Notes: generated from the sequence alone by a model not told the origin. A stretch of 64,000 nt of DNA from Odontocerum albicorne (GCA_949825065.1 OX463841.1:21509381-21573380), one strand, 5' to 3'; numbered from the stretch's first letter, positions 31,983 to 43,155 are shown. Translations and numbers: made by a program.

Positions 31983-32189
31983 AGTTTTTGTGGGAGAATT
32001 TAGTTATTAAGCGTAGTTTACGTTTATTTTTTCAGTATTCAGGAAATTGATATAAGTTTAATATATATTTTTAAATTTTATTTTGTCATAAGCTAGAAAT
32101 ATTTTTCAGCAAAACTTAATAAATGAAATGCTTAATTCTTTCTTCTCTTCAGACTCTGCTTTGATGTTAGATGACTAACAAAAACCTTT

Positions 32190-32745
32190 GAATATTAGGG
32201 GTCGCACATATATAGTGAGGGTAGAAATGAGTATGACACTCGTATGACTAGCAGGATACAAGCATGGTGTAAGTGCCGACAGATAACTACAGTAACATGT
32301 GATAAAAGAATACCCATGAAAGTAAAAGGAAAAATGTATAAAAGCGTTATAAGACCTGTACTCTTATATGGAGTTGAGTGTTGGGTAATAACTATACCCC
32401 AAGAACAGATTTGACATGTTACCGAAATGCGCATATTGCGATGGGTTCCAGGATTAAACAAGAAAGAAACAATAAGGAATGAGCCCTGAAAGTTGTTCCA
32501 ATCTTGCTGTAATTGAGAGAGGTTAAGCTTCGGTGGTACTCGTATGGGCACGTACAAACGAAACCAGCTGAATATGTGGGAAACCAGACACTGGGAATGA
32601 ATGTTCTTGGAAATAGAGGAAGATGTCGTTCAAAGAAACAATGGAAGAATGGTATCGACTCCGGCGATGGCTTGGATCGAGCACGATAGAGTCACGGAGA
32701 CGCCAAACAAATGAGAAAATGCAAGGATGTTGATGATAATCTTTT
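32190..32745 (+). mobile_element. RTE-like non-LTR retrotransposon, 3' end
   Basis: Reading across frames gives IKEYP then KVKGKMYKSVIRPVLLYGVE (about 32300-32375) and HVTEMRILRWVPGLNKKETI (about 32410-32475). Next come LRWYGHV, visible only if CTCGTA at 32539-32544 is ignored, and NMWETRHWE. The copy ends ATGAGAAAATGCAAGGATG, then TTGATGATAATC, the trinucleotide-type tail. This is the family whose proteins carry K-KGK-YK-AIRP-LLYG-E and EMRMLRWM-GV. Many stops are present. Confidence 0.75.
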
Positions 32746-33369
32746 TTTGCTTGTTATGATTCCCTTTATCACCTCTTCTAATATTTATCATCAAGTATCA
32801 GTCACCCTAAAACAATGAAACATACATATGTTATTCACATTTTAAGTTGTCACACCTTAATGGACGATAAACGATTGCACATTGTAATAAAAACATATAT
32901 GTATGCTGTGCTTCCACTGCAAGAAATATTTTTATCATCGTTAAAAAAAATTTAATTAATGTTTTTTGAACAAAGAAATGTTGGAAATGGTCAAAAAACA
33001 GACGTGAGAAATAATGATAAGAAATTAAATGAAAAATAAGGCTAAACAAGAAACCTCCCACAAGAAAAAAAACTTGAGCAAAGGATTAACGTGTTTTTGG
33101 ACAGAATATGTCACAATTTCAACTTATATTTTTTACGTTTGACATAGAAATGTCAGACCTTTGTCTGAAGATAAACAAAGTTTAAATATTTATGTAAGGG
33201 TTCATTTCTTTGTGGTTTGTTTTGGGTCATAAGTTTTCAACATAGGAAATGGAAAGAATGGTAATATTTAAATAAAAAGAATGTTTTTTACTTCGAATAT
33301 TAACACAAAAATGGTTATTACTCACTCACCATCATCATAAATCTTGTAAGGTTGATTACGATGATGATG
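32746..33369. other. No gene seen
   Basis: AT-rich DNA. Around 33325-33375 there is an imperfect palindrome with CATCATCAT on one side and GATGATGATG on the other. Confidence 0.45.
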
Positions 33370-33660
33370 AGTAAGCTGAGAATTTTGAATATAGAGTCGA
33401 TACGAGCATTTATCTTTATCAGTCCTATAACCGAGGATGGGTCTTGTCTACCTGCAGGATTCTCTATCACCTATCTATCTCAGCAGCATTCCTTCTTTTA
33501 TTGTTTATACCCAGCGATCAGTCGCAACTGATCGCTGAACAATGCTTTCCTTATAGGGTTAGTGTCATACATGCGGTGTATAAGTGCCCAAACCAGCGTA
33601 GTCTACCAATTTTCATAACATTTGTTACGTTAACTTCGCTATTGCTCACAGACAATAAAT
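33370..33660 (-). mobile_element. Non-LTR retrotransposon 3' fragment
   Basis: The minus strand reads GRLRWFGHL in one frame and HRMYDTNPIRKALFSDQL in the next. Together these give the LRWFGH-x-x-RM-D-x-x-P-x-x-ALF order of a common C-terminal segment. It terminates near a CATCATC run (33325-33375), consistent with the trinucleotide tail of RTE-type elements. Confidence 0.45.
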
Positions 33661-33774
33661 GATCAAAAAACATTTTTTAAAGAATCAAATAAACACATAC
33701 GTTAATTTTTCATAAAAATTTCATGTTTTACAAAACATTTTTCAAGATTTATGAAATATTGTATTTCTTAACTA

Positions 33775-34330
33775 AAGGGTCTTTCAAATTGAGCGTTTTT
33801 TTAAATTCTTGGATAAAATACAGATGGCGTCGCAAACTTGCCTGGGTCTTGTGACGTTTGAAAGTGTAATGTATGACATTTATTAAAATGGAGTCGTATA
33901 CAATACAACAACGCGTTCAAATGGATAATTATTTTATGTATTGTAATCTCCGGAAACGGTGATGTTAATTGGCCAGCAAGATCATGTGATCTGACACCGT
34001 TGGACTATTTTATCTGGGGTTACGTGTAAAGCCAGGTCTATAAGAATGATTCCCAATCAATTTCTGAGCTGAAGGACGAAATTATTCGCGTTATTGGTGA
34101 GTTAGAATCGCAATTATGCAAAAATGTCATCTAAAATTTTGACAAAAGAGTGGACATCTGTGGAGCTGCATGAGATGGCCATTTGGCGGATATTGTTTTT
34201 TGTGTTTAAATGTTATACATTATACTTCAATGACCAATAAAAAGTTTTTTGAAATCAAAGCAAATTGTGTGTTTTATTAAAGAATTTAAAAAAATTGAAT
34301 TAAAAAAACCGGCCAATTTGAAATACCCTA
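33775..34330 (+). mobile_element. Internally deleted Tc1/mariner-superfamily element
   Basis: Terminal inverted repeats: left AAGGGTCTTTCAAATTGAGC, and right, reversed, TAGGGTATTTCAAATTGGCC; both continue into a run of T. TA flanks each end. The N-terminus survives as MESYTIQQRVQMD (about 33893-33930), and the coding region resumes at about 33965 with NWPARSCDLTPLDYFIWGYV. That carries the third catalytic aspartate context, followed by SISELKDEIIRVIGELESQL and a C-terminus ADIVFCV. A large central deletion plus several stops make it non-functional. The sequence belongs to the DDE branch with LTPLDYFLWG rather than classical mariner. Confidence 0.85.
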
Positions 34331-34934
34331 TATATGTTAAGCTATGAAATGGTATTTGTATATTGTTGAACATTTGTATGGTTCTGATTTTTTAATTTTT
34401 TTATATAATATATAGTTTAATATTGTAAGTTGTTTTACTTTATATTCAATTAAATTTTGTTGAATCAACTTTTCTAATGTCTTAAATATTATATTATTGG
34501 TTATTTTTTACAATTGTTTTGTTTCATGATATACGATTTTAAATAATTCATAAATGAAAATATACGTATACGAAAATATGTTATTTTGGAACTGGATTTT
34601 CTATGACGTGGAAAATTATTTTAATATTTTTAGCACAAATGCAACGATCCAAAAATCATTTTATTTTTCACTCGCACATTCATGAGTTGAATAATGCAAA
34701 CATAAATTTTTCGTAATGATTCTTCTGAGAAACGTAATTTCCAAGCAAATTTCTCAATTAAGTATACCAAATAGCCTGCATGGGAAGCGGAATATGAAAA
34801 TGCGCAATACCAACCTGTACTTGGGCTTAAAATTTAACGTCATAAATTAGGGAGAACCGAGTTCAATGGGGGAGTCCTGCTCTCCTGTCTCCTTTTCATT
34901 GAAGACTTGTCTCTCCCTATTGCAGTCCTATCTC
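34331..34934. other. No gene seen
   Basis: Very AT-rich DNA without supported features. Confidence 0.5.
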
Positions 34935-35709
34935 CAGTGGCGTGACTAGCAATTTTTCACTCGGGATATTAAAAAAACTTCGCCATTAATGTTAGCGTCA
35001 AATTAAAACTTCCATCTTTAGATAATTATAAATTTTACTAATGGAGACGCAATTAAAAATGTAAATTACCTGATAAAATTTAATTTTAAGTAGTTAAAAA
35101 AGGCGTCAAGAAAAACTTTATTTTATTCATTATACTTGTCATTATTGAAGTCATATTTCACTGCTTTCTAGTACGCCTTCTTTCTTATTTCTATTAAGTT
35201 ATACCTGTGGTATGTTATCATCAGGACTTTCTCTCTGAGATGTTGACTTCCTGCTAGTCTTCCACCTTTTTGAAGCTCTCTCTGGGGGACGACCTGCCAG
35301 CGGTTATTTCACGCATTGCTACCTAGGAAATTCTTGTGTTATCTATCCTTGCCTCATGCTTCGCCAGTGTATTTTGCGGTTTCAACCTAACAATAGCTTC
35401 TTCACATATTTTTCGGATACGGAATCAGAGAAAAATCTAAATATGTAGCATTTTTTATAGGATCATACTTTCATTAAATACAATAGTCGGGCTTTTTGCC
35501 ATGATACAATTATTTCCAACTATCCAGAAATATTGTAATAGCTGCTGTAAAAAAAACTAACACGATTTTTTTCGGTACATTTGGGAAACCCGAAATCTCA
35601 AAATTGTCGTTTTATTCAGAAGGATACATTCGAATATCTAGTTCTGCGCTCCCTCTCGGATAAAGCTCGGGGCGGTCGCCTCGCTTGCTCACCCCTAGTC
35701 ACGCTTCTG
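34935..35709. mobile_element. Possible hAT-type non-autonomous element
   Basis: The left end reads CAGTGGCGTGACTAG and the right end, reversed, CAGAAGCGTGACTAG. Both have the CAG start and a following GCGTGACTAG match. The flanks CCTATCTC and GCCCTCTC agree at 5 of 8 positions, so a decayed 8-bp duplication is possible. A short minus-strand frame inside (RKICEEAIVRLKPQN and REITAGRSSPRESFKK, about 35250-35420) is not recognised. Confidence 0.4.
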
Positions 35710-36287
35710 GCCCTCTCTCCCTACTGACGGGCTCTCTCCCTTTCGTTGTCCTCTCATTCTATTGAATGCCCTCTTTGCACAGCACATCCGGAGATGGACC
35801 TATTATGCTAGCGCTTGTCGACTCCTCAACTGCAGTCTTTTGTGTAAGATTGATGCTTATTTGACGGTAAAATGACCATAATTCGATATGCTACTTGTAG
35901 TTATATACGTACAATATATTAGACTATTATCTATTTCATTTAGTCTTGAATGGAAAACTTCTTTATGAAATTCAAAAGATCAAATCTTTTGATTGATGAG
36001 TAAACTCATTATTTACTTATTGAATAATTTCTGGGAAGTTCTTGAATAAAAATTACATCTGATACCTTCGGCTCATCACACTTGCTAGAACTTTTTAAGG
36101 GATATTATTTTTTATTAATTTAACCATTTTTCTTTTCTTTAATTTTAGAATTTTGGTGAGCAGCTTTAGGAAGCACTTAAAGATGACCGTTTTTGGGAGA
36201 TCGTATCAAAATTCATGATTATATACTCGTATAAACACTACACATATACACTGCACTCTGCTTAAAGCCGAATGTATTATTATCACA
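35710..36287. other. No gene seen
   Basis: AT-rich DNA with TACTCGTA at 36224-36231. Confidence 0.45.
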
Positions 36288-36530
36288 TATCAGAAGATTT
36301 ATAAAGGTTTTTTTGTAGTTTATATTTTATTGGTATGTTTTCTGCGGTTTTCTCATCAAACATGTTTTTCTAAACGTATGTACCTAATCTAATGGCCGCA
36401 GCCCCCTCCTTATATGTATTTATTTTGTAATAGCTTTCAACTTTCATTAAAAGTGAGTTCGAATCTCGAGTTAGAGCGCCCTTGAGGAGAGTGGTCTCTA
36501 AATGGGACTTAATTTTTTTCTTTTAATTAT
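36288..36530 (+). mobile_element. Second SINE-like family, copy 1
   Basis: Shares an ordered set of phrases with 44150-44455 and, reversed, 54890-55165: TGCGGTTTTCT, TCTAATGGCCGCAGCC, then a B-box-like GAGTTCGAATCTCG and GAGCGCCCTTGAGGAGAGT. It ends in a TTTTATTATTATT-type tail. Length and tail suggest a SINE. The 5' head is not clearly tRNA-like. Confidence 0.6.
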
Positions 36531-37179
36531 TATTATTAATTCAGAGATTTTTTCAAGAATTTAAATCACTGTTTCGATTCTAAATAAAGTCGAGATAAGA
36601 TTATTTTTACCGCTATTTAGGTGCGGTCACTTGCTAAATGACGCTGTATAATATTATTTTTTAATATATCTTAAAATTAAAACCAGTCCAGTGATTGCAT
36701 CTTATGTTAAAACACTATTATTATAAATAATATGTAAAAAGCGTAGTATTTTTTATTTGTAAATTTTAATTACTTATGACTTTTTAAAAACATTATTTTC
36801 CTTATCTGCATAATTCTAATCTATCTTCAACCATTAATATTAAAATATTTTTTAATTCAAAACCTTATTAATATAAATATATTGTTTTATCACTTTAAAA
36901 AAATTAAAATAACTTATTTTTCTTAAAATACAAAAAAAAACTATTTGACTGACTATAAACTAATGTAGAAAATTAGAGAAATGAGAAATATATGTTTTTT
37001 TCGCCAACTGAAGGCAATTGGTGTTAAAAATTGTCTCGAGGGTTTCGTTACTCGCTTATAGAACTTATAATTCTGCCTTTATACAAGATCTTAATGATCT
37101 GGATATATGTCGGAACATTTGGGCAGTATTGTCCGAATGTTCTGGTGAATAATGGAATCCTTCTTCATGAAGGAAAAAA
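36531..37179. other. No gene seen
   Basis: Extremely AT-rich DNA to about 37000, then ordinary sequence up to a SINE fragment. Confidence 0.45.
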
Positions 37180-37255
37180 ATCTGGGTTCTAACGTGAATC
37201 GAAGCTGAAATTCCGAGGCTGGAAGATAAACGTCTTACCGACTAGGCCACATAAG
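37180..37255 (-). mobile_element. tRNA-derived SINE, head only
   Basis: CTGGGTTCTAACGTGAATCG (B-box region) followed by GTCTTACCGACTAGGCCAC (A box), reversed relative to the family. Confidence 0.65.
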
Positions 37256-37329
37256 TAATTTATTATTCGTGATTTTTGTTCTTTCAAATCTTGGTGTACG
37301 TGGTTCATTACATTGTGCTTTACTTGTCA

Positions 37330-38005
37330 TTTAATTAATACCGAAAAAACAATATTTAGTTCTATATGGTTCATTGCATTATGTTACATAAGTAATTTAA
37401 TAATTGTTATTTTGTTTATTAACAATTATTAAGTTCCTTATGTAGCATAATGATTGACTTATGTAGTTAATATTATGCTACATAAGTAATTTAATAATTG
37501 TTATTTTGTTTATTAACAATTATTAAATTACTTATGTAGCATAATGATTGACTTACGTAGTTAATATTATACTACTCGTACATAAGTAATTTCATAATTG
37601 TTATTAAGAAATTTAAAAAATAATGTTTTGTTTTACATGGCTCGTTACATTGTGTTACAGAAACCATTTAATAATTTTTATTATTTTGAATACTGGAAAA
37701 ATAATATTTTGTTTTACATATTTCGTTAAATTGTGTTCCACAAGTCAAGTAATAAATGTTATTATTTTGATTACCGGAAAACAATATTTCATTCTGCATG
37801 GTTTGTTATATTGTATTACCGAAGTCATGTAATATTCTACATGGTTTGTTATATTGTATTACAGAAGTCATGTAGTATTTTTTTTGTTTTGAATACCAAA
37901 AAACAATATTTTGTTTTATCATACATGGTTCGTTACATTGTGTTAGAGAAATCATTTGCTTATTGACATTATTTTGAATACCGGAAAAACAATATTTTGT
38001 TCACA
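37330..38005 (+). repeat. Complex tandem repeat with two long hairpins
   Basis: Imperfect units share AATACCGGAAAAACAATATT, TTTTACATGGTTCGTTACA and TGTGTTACAGAAGTCATT. Near the left end two 68-bp hairpins (37381-37448 and 37475-37542), 94 bp apart, each pair ATGCTACATAAGTAATTTAA with its complement. The second is perfect over about 29 bp. A third, partial unit starts near 37570 and carries an extra CTCGTA. Frames at 37623-37966 arise from the repeats. Confidence 0.85.
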
Positions 38006-38089
38006 TCTCACCAATTAGATACAAATGTTTTTGTAGATAATTAATTGCCTTAATTTTGTCTTTTTGCGGCGCAACATAATGGGAAATAT

Positions 38090-38265
38090 TTTGTATTGTA
38101 TTATTGTATTACGCTTTCGTTGTAAACAATGCAATTTGGCGGGTTAAGAAGCCTGAACTAACAAAAAGACTGATGTCCTTTTACAAAAGTTAGTTACAAT
38201 GATAACCGAACTCACAGCTCCCGAGTTAGAAGACAACCTTCTTACCAACTAGGCCATAAATATCA
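38090..38265 (-). mobile_element. tRNA-derived SINE
   Basis: Tail TATTGTATTACGCTTTCGTTG, a shortened middle (GGCGGGTTAAGAAGCCTG), B-box remnant GATAACCGAACTCACAGC and A box CTTACCAACTAGGCCAT. Confidence 0.75.
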
Positions 38266-38647
38266 CAAAGCTTCATCACCGATTATTTTATATTAAAGTG
38301 CAATTGAATTTAACCTCTTGAGTATTTGGAGTTTTAAAAAAATATTCTTGTTTGTGAGTGTATTATTTACACTAAATGCAACATTATGTCGTATTAGTTT
38401 AGATAGATGGCGCCCAAAACGTTCAAAGTCGATAATACAGTATCCTATTCTTCATTTGTTATCAGAAAACAGAAACATACTACAAAGTTGTTTACAAAGT
38501 GCATACGAACTCTGTGTCCATCATAATGGACGCCAGACCTGAAAGAGTTAAACTACATTATGTTGTGTTTTGTTCAATAGGTAAAAAAACATTCAAAAGC
38601 TTTATCTAAGAGTGAATGAGGAAATCTTTTTAAAAATATAGTACTAA
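38266..38647. other. No gene seen
   Basis: AT-rich DNA. A 74-residue frame at 38318-38542 (MSIWSFKKIFLFVSVLF start) is unrecognised. Its composition is not clearly coding and no splice or promoter context was found. Confidence 0.4.
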
Positions 38648-38715
38648 AATTAACCGAGCCCGCAATTTCGGTCGGAAGGCAGGTGTCTTATTAACCAAGT
38701 CACGGAGGATCGTCC
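38648..38715 (-). mobile_element. tRNA-derived SINE, head only
   Basis: AATTAACCGAGCCCGCAATT (B-box side) then GTCTTATTAACCAAGTCACG plus GAGGATCGTC, the reversed A box and head. Confidence 0.6.
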
Positions 38716-39174
38716 GGTTTTTTTTCAAAAATGTTTAGTCATTGAAAAGACAATTTAACGAGTTAAAACTAGTTATTAGGAAATATTACCCACTTCTTTA
38801 ATATTCAATTTTGTTAATTTTCAGGTACGTAAAAGGCAATTACCTTTATATGAAAGCCTTTTATCGAAAAGGATAAGACTTATTGAATCAGCATTCAGAG
38901 CAGCGCTTGTCTAACCGCTAATTTATCGTTCCGTATAATTGAAACATGCTTGGAATCGCTGACATAATATTTGCTAAAATTGCTTTTATTTTGCAGACCT
39001 TAAGCAAGAAAAGTTCCAAATAATAATCGATTTTTATTTTTATAAGTTGTAGGAGTTTTTCCTCTCTTGTTAACGTTATCAGGTTATTCCTATTTTATAT
39101 GCTTTATTAATATAGAATTTATAAAAAAATATTTTTATTTTCACAAATCCTAATATGCATACAAATCATCAAGC
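38716..39174. other. No gene seen
   Basis: AT-rich DNA without supported features. Confidence 0.5.
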
Positions 39175-39612
39175 CGTCTCTCTATCGGGGTAGGTAGAAA
39201 TGAGAGAGAGAGTCAGACTTTTCTATCGCGACATACATCTTTCGCCTCATCTACATTCATACACCTACTCATACAGCTCTTACGATATCTCTGACTTTTT
39301 ACGTTTCTTTCTTTAACTTGATCCAACCATACTTTCCTTGGTCTTTGTCTACCACCCATTCCACTCAAATTTGCACTGTATAGTTTTTAGTCTTTTTTCA
39401 TTCGTTCGTTCCACGTGTCTAAACTATCTCAAAGTGCTCTTCTTCATCTTGCTCAACACATCCGCTTTACGTTCACATTCATCTCTAACCATTTCATTCC
39501 GTATTCTGTCATAAATTGTTGTCACATTCATACTTATAAGTGCACCTATTTCTACAACATTTCACAAGACAAGTCACCCATTTCTATTTTACATACATTA
39601 TCGCGTTTTAAT
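39175..39612 (-). mobile_element. RTE-like non-LTR retrotransposon, 3' end
   Basis: Collinear with 29690-30290. Shared plus-strand landmarks are GGGGTAGG near 39187, ACATTCATACACCTACTCAT, GATCCAACCATACTTTCC, TCATTCGTTC, CTAAACTATCTCAAAGTG and CATTTCATTCCGTATTCTGTC. On the minus strand these encode a decayed version of the same C-terminal protein segment. Confidence 0.6.
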
Positions 39613-40180
39613 ACTTGTAAAGAAAGGTAACGAGCATACGTTATATACAATCACCATTTCTTCTCCTGTAGATTGTTGAAAACATTTCGTAATATTGAAG
39701 CATTCATCTCTCTGCCTTTGATTTGTTCCATAGCAGAAATGTCTTAGTGTAATCGCTACCCTTGTTTGTCACTAAAGGAGCCACAGTTTTCAGGTGAAGA
39801 AATTAATATGTTAGTACAGAAGGTGTGAAACGTTAGAACTTGCTGATGCGTTGAAAGTTACATATAGGCCATACAATAAAACGTTTGTGAGTATTTTAAG
39901 TTAAGTTTCCTTGTTTAACATGTCATTTTATAATTTAGCCCTTCTAAATTTATAAATAGGCTTCTATCGTTTCTGTGAAAAAAATATTGTTTAACAGTGT
40001 AATCGAAGCACGATTGAGGAACGTTTTATCTATATGAATAGTATAATATATACGCGATTCAGGTATGTAGATAAAGCTATCAAGTGAAAACTTTAGGAAA
40101 CCATAAATTGTATAATTTTGATGCAAATCTGGACGGTAGCACATTTCCACTCAACTATGCATCCACTTTGAGAGAGCGAG
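39613..40180. other. No gene seen
   Basis: AT-rich DNA flanking a retrotransposon insertion. The 66-residue minus frame at 39950-40150 is unsupported. Confidence 0.45.
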
Positions 40181-40189
40181 ATTATTAAA

Positions 40190-40190
40190 A

Positions 40191-40221
<31 letters not shown>

Positions 40222-40912
40222 ATCCACTTTGCACGGATTTCTCCTGTTACACAAAGAGGGTTTGCTTCTAGCGTTAGCTTATTCGTTAGGAATAATATCA
40301 GCCAGGATTCTTCTCATACTGCTAGACGGTACTGAGAATATATCAACCGTGTCATTCAGTTGGTTCAATATCTCTATACCACGCGTGACTGAGTGTTTAG
40401 CCATGATATTCGTCCTGTAAGTTGGTATGTAGAACAGAGGGTGATTCCTTGCACGGATATATTTATTGGGTACATATAAGCTTAGTGCTTCTAGAATCGC
40501 GGGACAGTTAAAGGAACCTTGGAAAACCTTTATTAGGAATATCGCAATGGATTCTTGCCTTCTTGTTTCAAGGCTTCTATAGTTACACACCGTGAGAAGT
40601 TCGGCATGGTGAGCATATTTTGGGTAATCGCCCTTTGTTCTGTACCATAGATATCTGAGGAATTTTTTTTGTATTTGTTCTATATTGTTTTTGTATTTGA
40701 GCTGGTGAGGAGCCCAAACCGTAGATGCATATTCTAATTTGGTTCTAATTAGATAATTATATAAATTTCGGAGGATATCGGTGCTGTTAAATTCTCTTGA
40801 TATTCTCATTACAAAACCGAGTAGTTTGTAACAGTCCGATATCAAACGTGAGACATGGTTAACGAACGTGCATGAAATCCATTGCTTAAGTGAGTTTGCA
40901 AACTAACGAGGT
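40190..40912 (-). mobile_element. 5'-truncated non-LTR retrotransposon (CR1/jockey-like)
   Basis: The minus-strand poly-A tail appears as a T run at about 40195-40220. The coding part extends to about 40912, where similarity ends. Possible target duplication ATTATTAAA is at 40181-40189 and 40913-40921. The short insertion contains only the extreme 3' end of the element. Confidence 0.7.
40279..40912 (-). pseudogene. Reverse transcriptase C-terminal fragment
   Basis: The minus frame begins in KQWISCTFVNHVSRLISDCY and continues KLLGFVMRISREF. It then passes through TKLEYASTVWAPHQLKYKNN, IEQIQKKFLRYLWYRTKGDY, LLTVCNYRSLETRRQESIAI and IRARNHPLFYIP to a stop at 40279. This is the thumb and C-terminal region after the catalytic palm of a CR1/jockey-type reverse transcriptase. 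The frame is unbroken over about 210 codons, so the insertion is fairly young, but it lacks all catalytic motifs because of 5' truncation. Confidence 0.85.
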
Positions 40913-40921
40913 ATTATTAAA

Positions 40922-41394
40922 TCTCCAAGTCTGATGTGACAATTTCGTTCCGCTTAGAAAACTTCATTTCAATACTTGTACTTAGCTGCGGAGAACTTTT
41001 ATAACGGAGTATTCTTCGGACCATGTGTTCTAAACTGCATCTGTAATTTGGCGCATACTCGTAGATCCAACTGGAAAGTGTTTTTTAAACTTATTTTGAT
41101 TCTGGTTATGGATACAATTGCTGTTGAGTTTGTATTTTTTTAATACGTTTAAAATAGAACTTGATATAAACCTAAATAAATAAAATTAAATTAAAACATA
41201 AATTCTTAAGTTATTATTATGTGAATCACTCTAGTAAATTGGATATAAGCAGATTAACCAAACGTTTAAAGTTAGCATATTAAAATTTCTTCTATTAATG
41301 AACGACGTGTAACGATAGGAAACGAAGCCAAAGCCCTTAAACACATGTACTCAAATCTTGCAATAATAAAATCTCCTAAGATGATAGTTCACAA
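40922..41394. other. No gene seen
   Basis: AT-rich DNA with TACTCGTA at 41056-41063. Confidence 0.45.
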
Positions 41395-41690
41395 TTAAGC
41401 ACCAAATATAGTGTATATGAGTGAAACGTCGATGTGGAAAAAGACTGAAAGGAGCCGAATAAATACTGTAGAAGTACGTACGTGCACTGAGAAGAATACA
41501 CGGGGTGACAAACGGATGACATAATATGGAATGAAGTGATTAGGAATAATGTGAACTTAAGATTTATGTGTTGAGTATGACGATAACGAACACTCTGAAA
41601 CGGTTTGGGCATGTAAAACGAATGAATGAAGAAATACTTACAAAACAAATACATATATATGTACAAACAAATACATATATATGTATAGTT
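41395..41690 (+). mobile_element. RTE-like non-LTR retrotransposon fragment
   Basis: Frames read VEVRTCTEKNTRG (VEVRALRRIHGVT after frame changes) near 41470 and TLKRFGHVKRMNEEILTKQI near 41590-41655. This matches the LRWFGH-KRM segment of the family at 29690 and 39175. It ends in two copies of ACAAACAAATACATATATAT. Confidence 0.6.
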
Positions 41691-42015
41691 CAACTGTGAT
41701 AATAATTGAGATAGTGTATTTTAAGTACTTTAAATAAAGTACAATAATTTTTATTTTTTACTTTTGTGTTGATATAAATTTGATTAAATTGATTTTAAAA
41801 ATTGTAGCACCTAATTTTAGCCAAAAACTGAGATGTTATTGTTAGTGCTTTGCGCGACGATTTGTTTAAAAAAATTATACAACTTATTCGTGTACTCGTT
41901 AAAGAAGCCAATAGCACTTAAACATTTTCTTTAAAAAAAGCAGATACTATTTATATTGCAATTTAATTTTCTTGTCTCTCCAGTGCGGTTATATTTTGTT
42001 CCAGCGCTTTCATTA
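41691..42015. other. No gene seen
   Basis: AT-rich DNA up to the hAT MITE. The minus frame at 41931-42197 straddles the MITE boundary and is not a gene. Confidence 0.45.
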
Positions 42016-42023
42016 CTATAGGC

Positions 42024-42446
42024 CAGTGCTCCGCAACCTTTTCTCACCTGCGACACACCAAAATTCTTCCTAGAATTCCGCGGCACACCAAAAGCTAAAA
42101 TATATAGTATAACGCATGCGCATGAGTCTTCAGCGACGCGCATAAGGGTAATTTTTCTTTCTCTATGACTAATTTGGTGCGGCCATGGTGTGTACAAAGC
42201 ACACTACGCAGTTTTCAACAGTTGGCACCAGGCGCTGGGGGACCATTGAAAAATTATTTAGTTATAATAATTATTCTATACTACATTTTGAAAAATAGAC
42301 AATATTATGAAAATTAATTTGTCATTGTGTATTAAATACATAATGAAAAATTGTAAAATGTCAAATACATTGAATTTGACCGCGGCACACCTGTATCCGG
42401 CTCAAGGCACACCAGTGTGCCACGGCACACCGGTTGCGGAGCACTG
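42024..42446. mobile_element. hAT-type MITE with perfect 8-bp target duplication
   Basis: CAGTGCTCCGCAACC at the left is the exact complement of GGTTGCGGAGCACTG at the right. Both are flanked by CTATAGGC (42016-42023 and 42447-42454). Subterminal repeats of CGGCACACC occur near both ends. The 423-bp interior is AT-rich and non-coding. Confidence 0.95.
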
Positions 42447-42454
42447 CTATAGGC

Positions 42455-42904
42455 CAATACACGTATAATTAAGCAAAGCGTTGCACCCGCAAAGTAATTG
42501 GCTCCGAGTAAAGACCCTTAACCTTGTACATATTTTAGTTAAAAACTTAAATAGAAGACGCCAAGAGGATAGATAAAGTGAATTGCTGACTTTAAACAAA
42601 ATTTATGTGAATCTCTGAAGTTTTATTTTTGAATTATCACAAGACTTTTTACAATAATATTGAAAAAAATGCTCTATCCAAGTCTTTCCATCTTTTTTAT
42701 TTGGATAGAAGTTAAGATGAAACCAAAAATAGGAATTATTTATTTATTTAAATACTTTACAGAGTATATTATGATAGCCAATCTCTTCCAACCAACCATA
42801 CTATTATTTTAAAAATTTGTTTGGAGTGAAAGGTGCAAGATTTACATTATTAATATATAAAATAATTAAAATGAATGTAACATAATAATGAATATAAAAA
42901 TAAA
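42455..42904. other. No gene seen
   Basis: AT-rich DNA. A scrap of the SINE body, AATCTCTTCCAACCAACCAT, lies at about 42780-42799 in minus orientation. Confidence 0.5.
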
Positions 42905-43155
42905 TTCAAATCCAATAATGGCTACGACACGGAAAGGGAGATTAGAAAACAAGGAAAAATACGATACGTCATTCCAGAGAATCAATACGAAATTCAATAA
43001 TACATCTAATTAGCTTATTAAACCTTTCCTTTACTGTCCATGCAGTGAGACTCTGTAATCAGTTACAAATCAACATAAGACACGCTCCGTCCTCGGCATG
43101 CTATAAGAAGCTATTGAAAAAAATCTTAATTTCTAGTCAGTAAAATAACGTGTTT
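42905..43155 (+). pseudogene. Non-LTR retrotransposon reverse transcriptase, C-terminal scrap
   Basis: Near 43030-43135 one frame reads LSFTVHAVRLCNQLQINIRH, then APSSACYKKLLKKILISSQ. This matches the SFTV-AVRLWN-LP--IR---S---FK--LK segment that ends many jockey/CR1-type reverse transcriptases. Upstream, LENKEKYDTSF is consistent with the preceding segment but shifted in frame. Confidence 0.5.

Noticed and set aside
32238..32246. CACTCGTA as another footprint
   Set aside because: The base before ACTCGTA is C, so the TA duplication is incomplete. It could be a mutated scar but was not counted.
38318..38542. 74-codon frame with a hydrophobic start as a secreted protein
   Set aside because: No similarity, splice or promoter support, and similar hydrophobic frames are common in AT-rich DNA.
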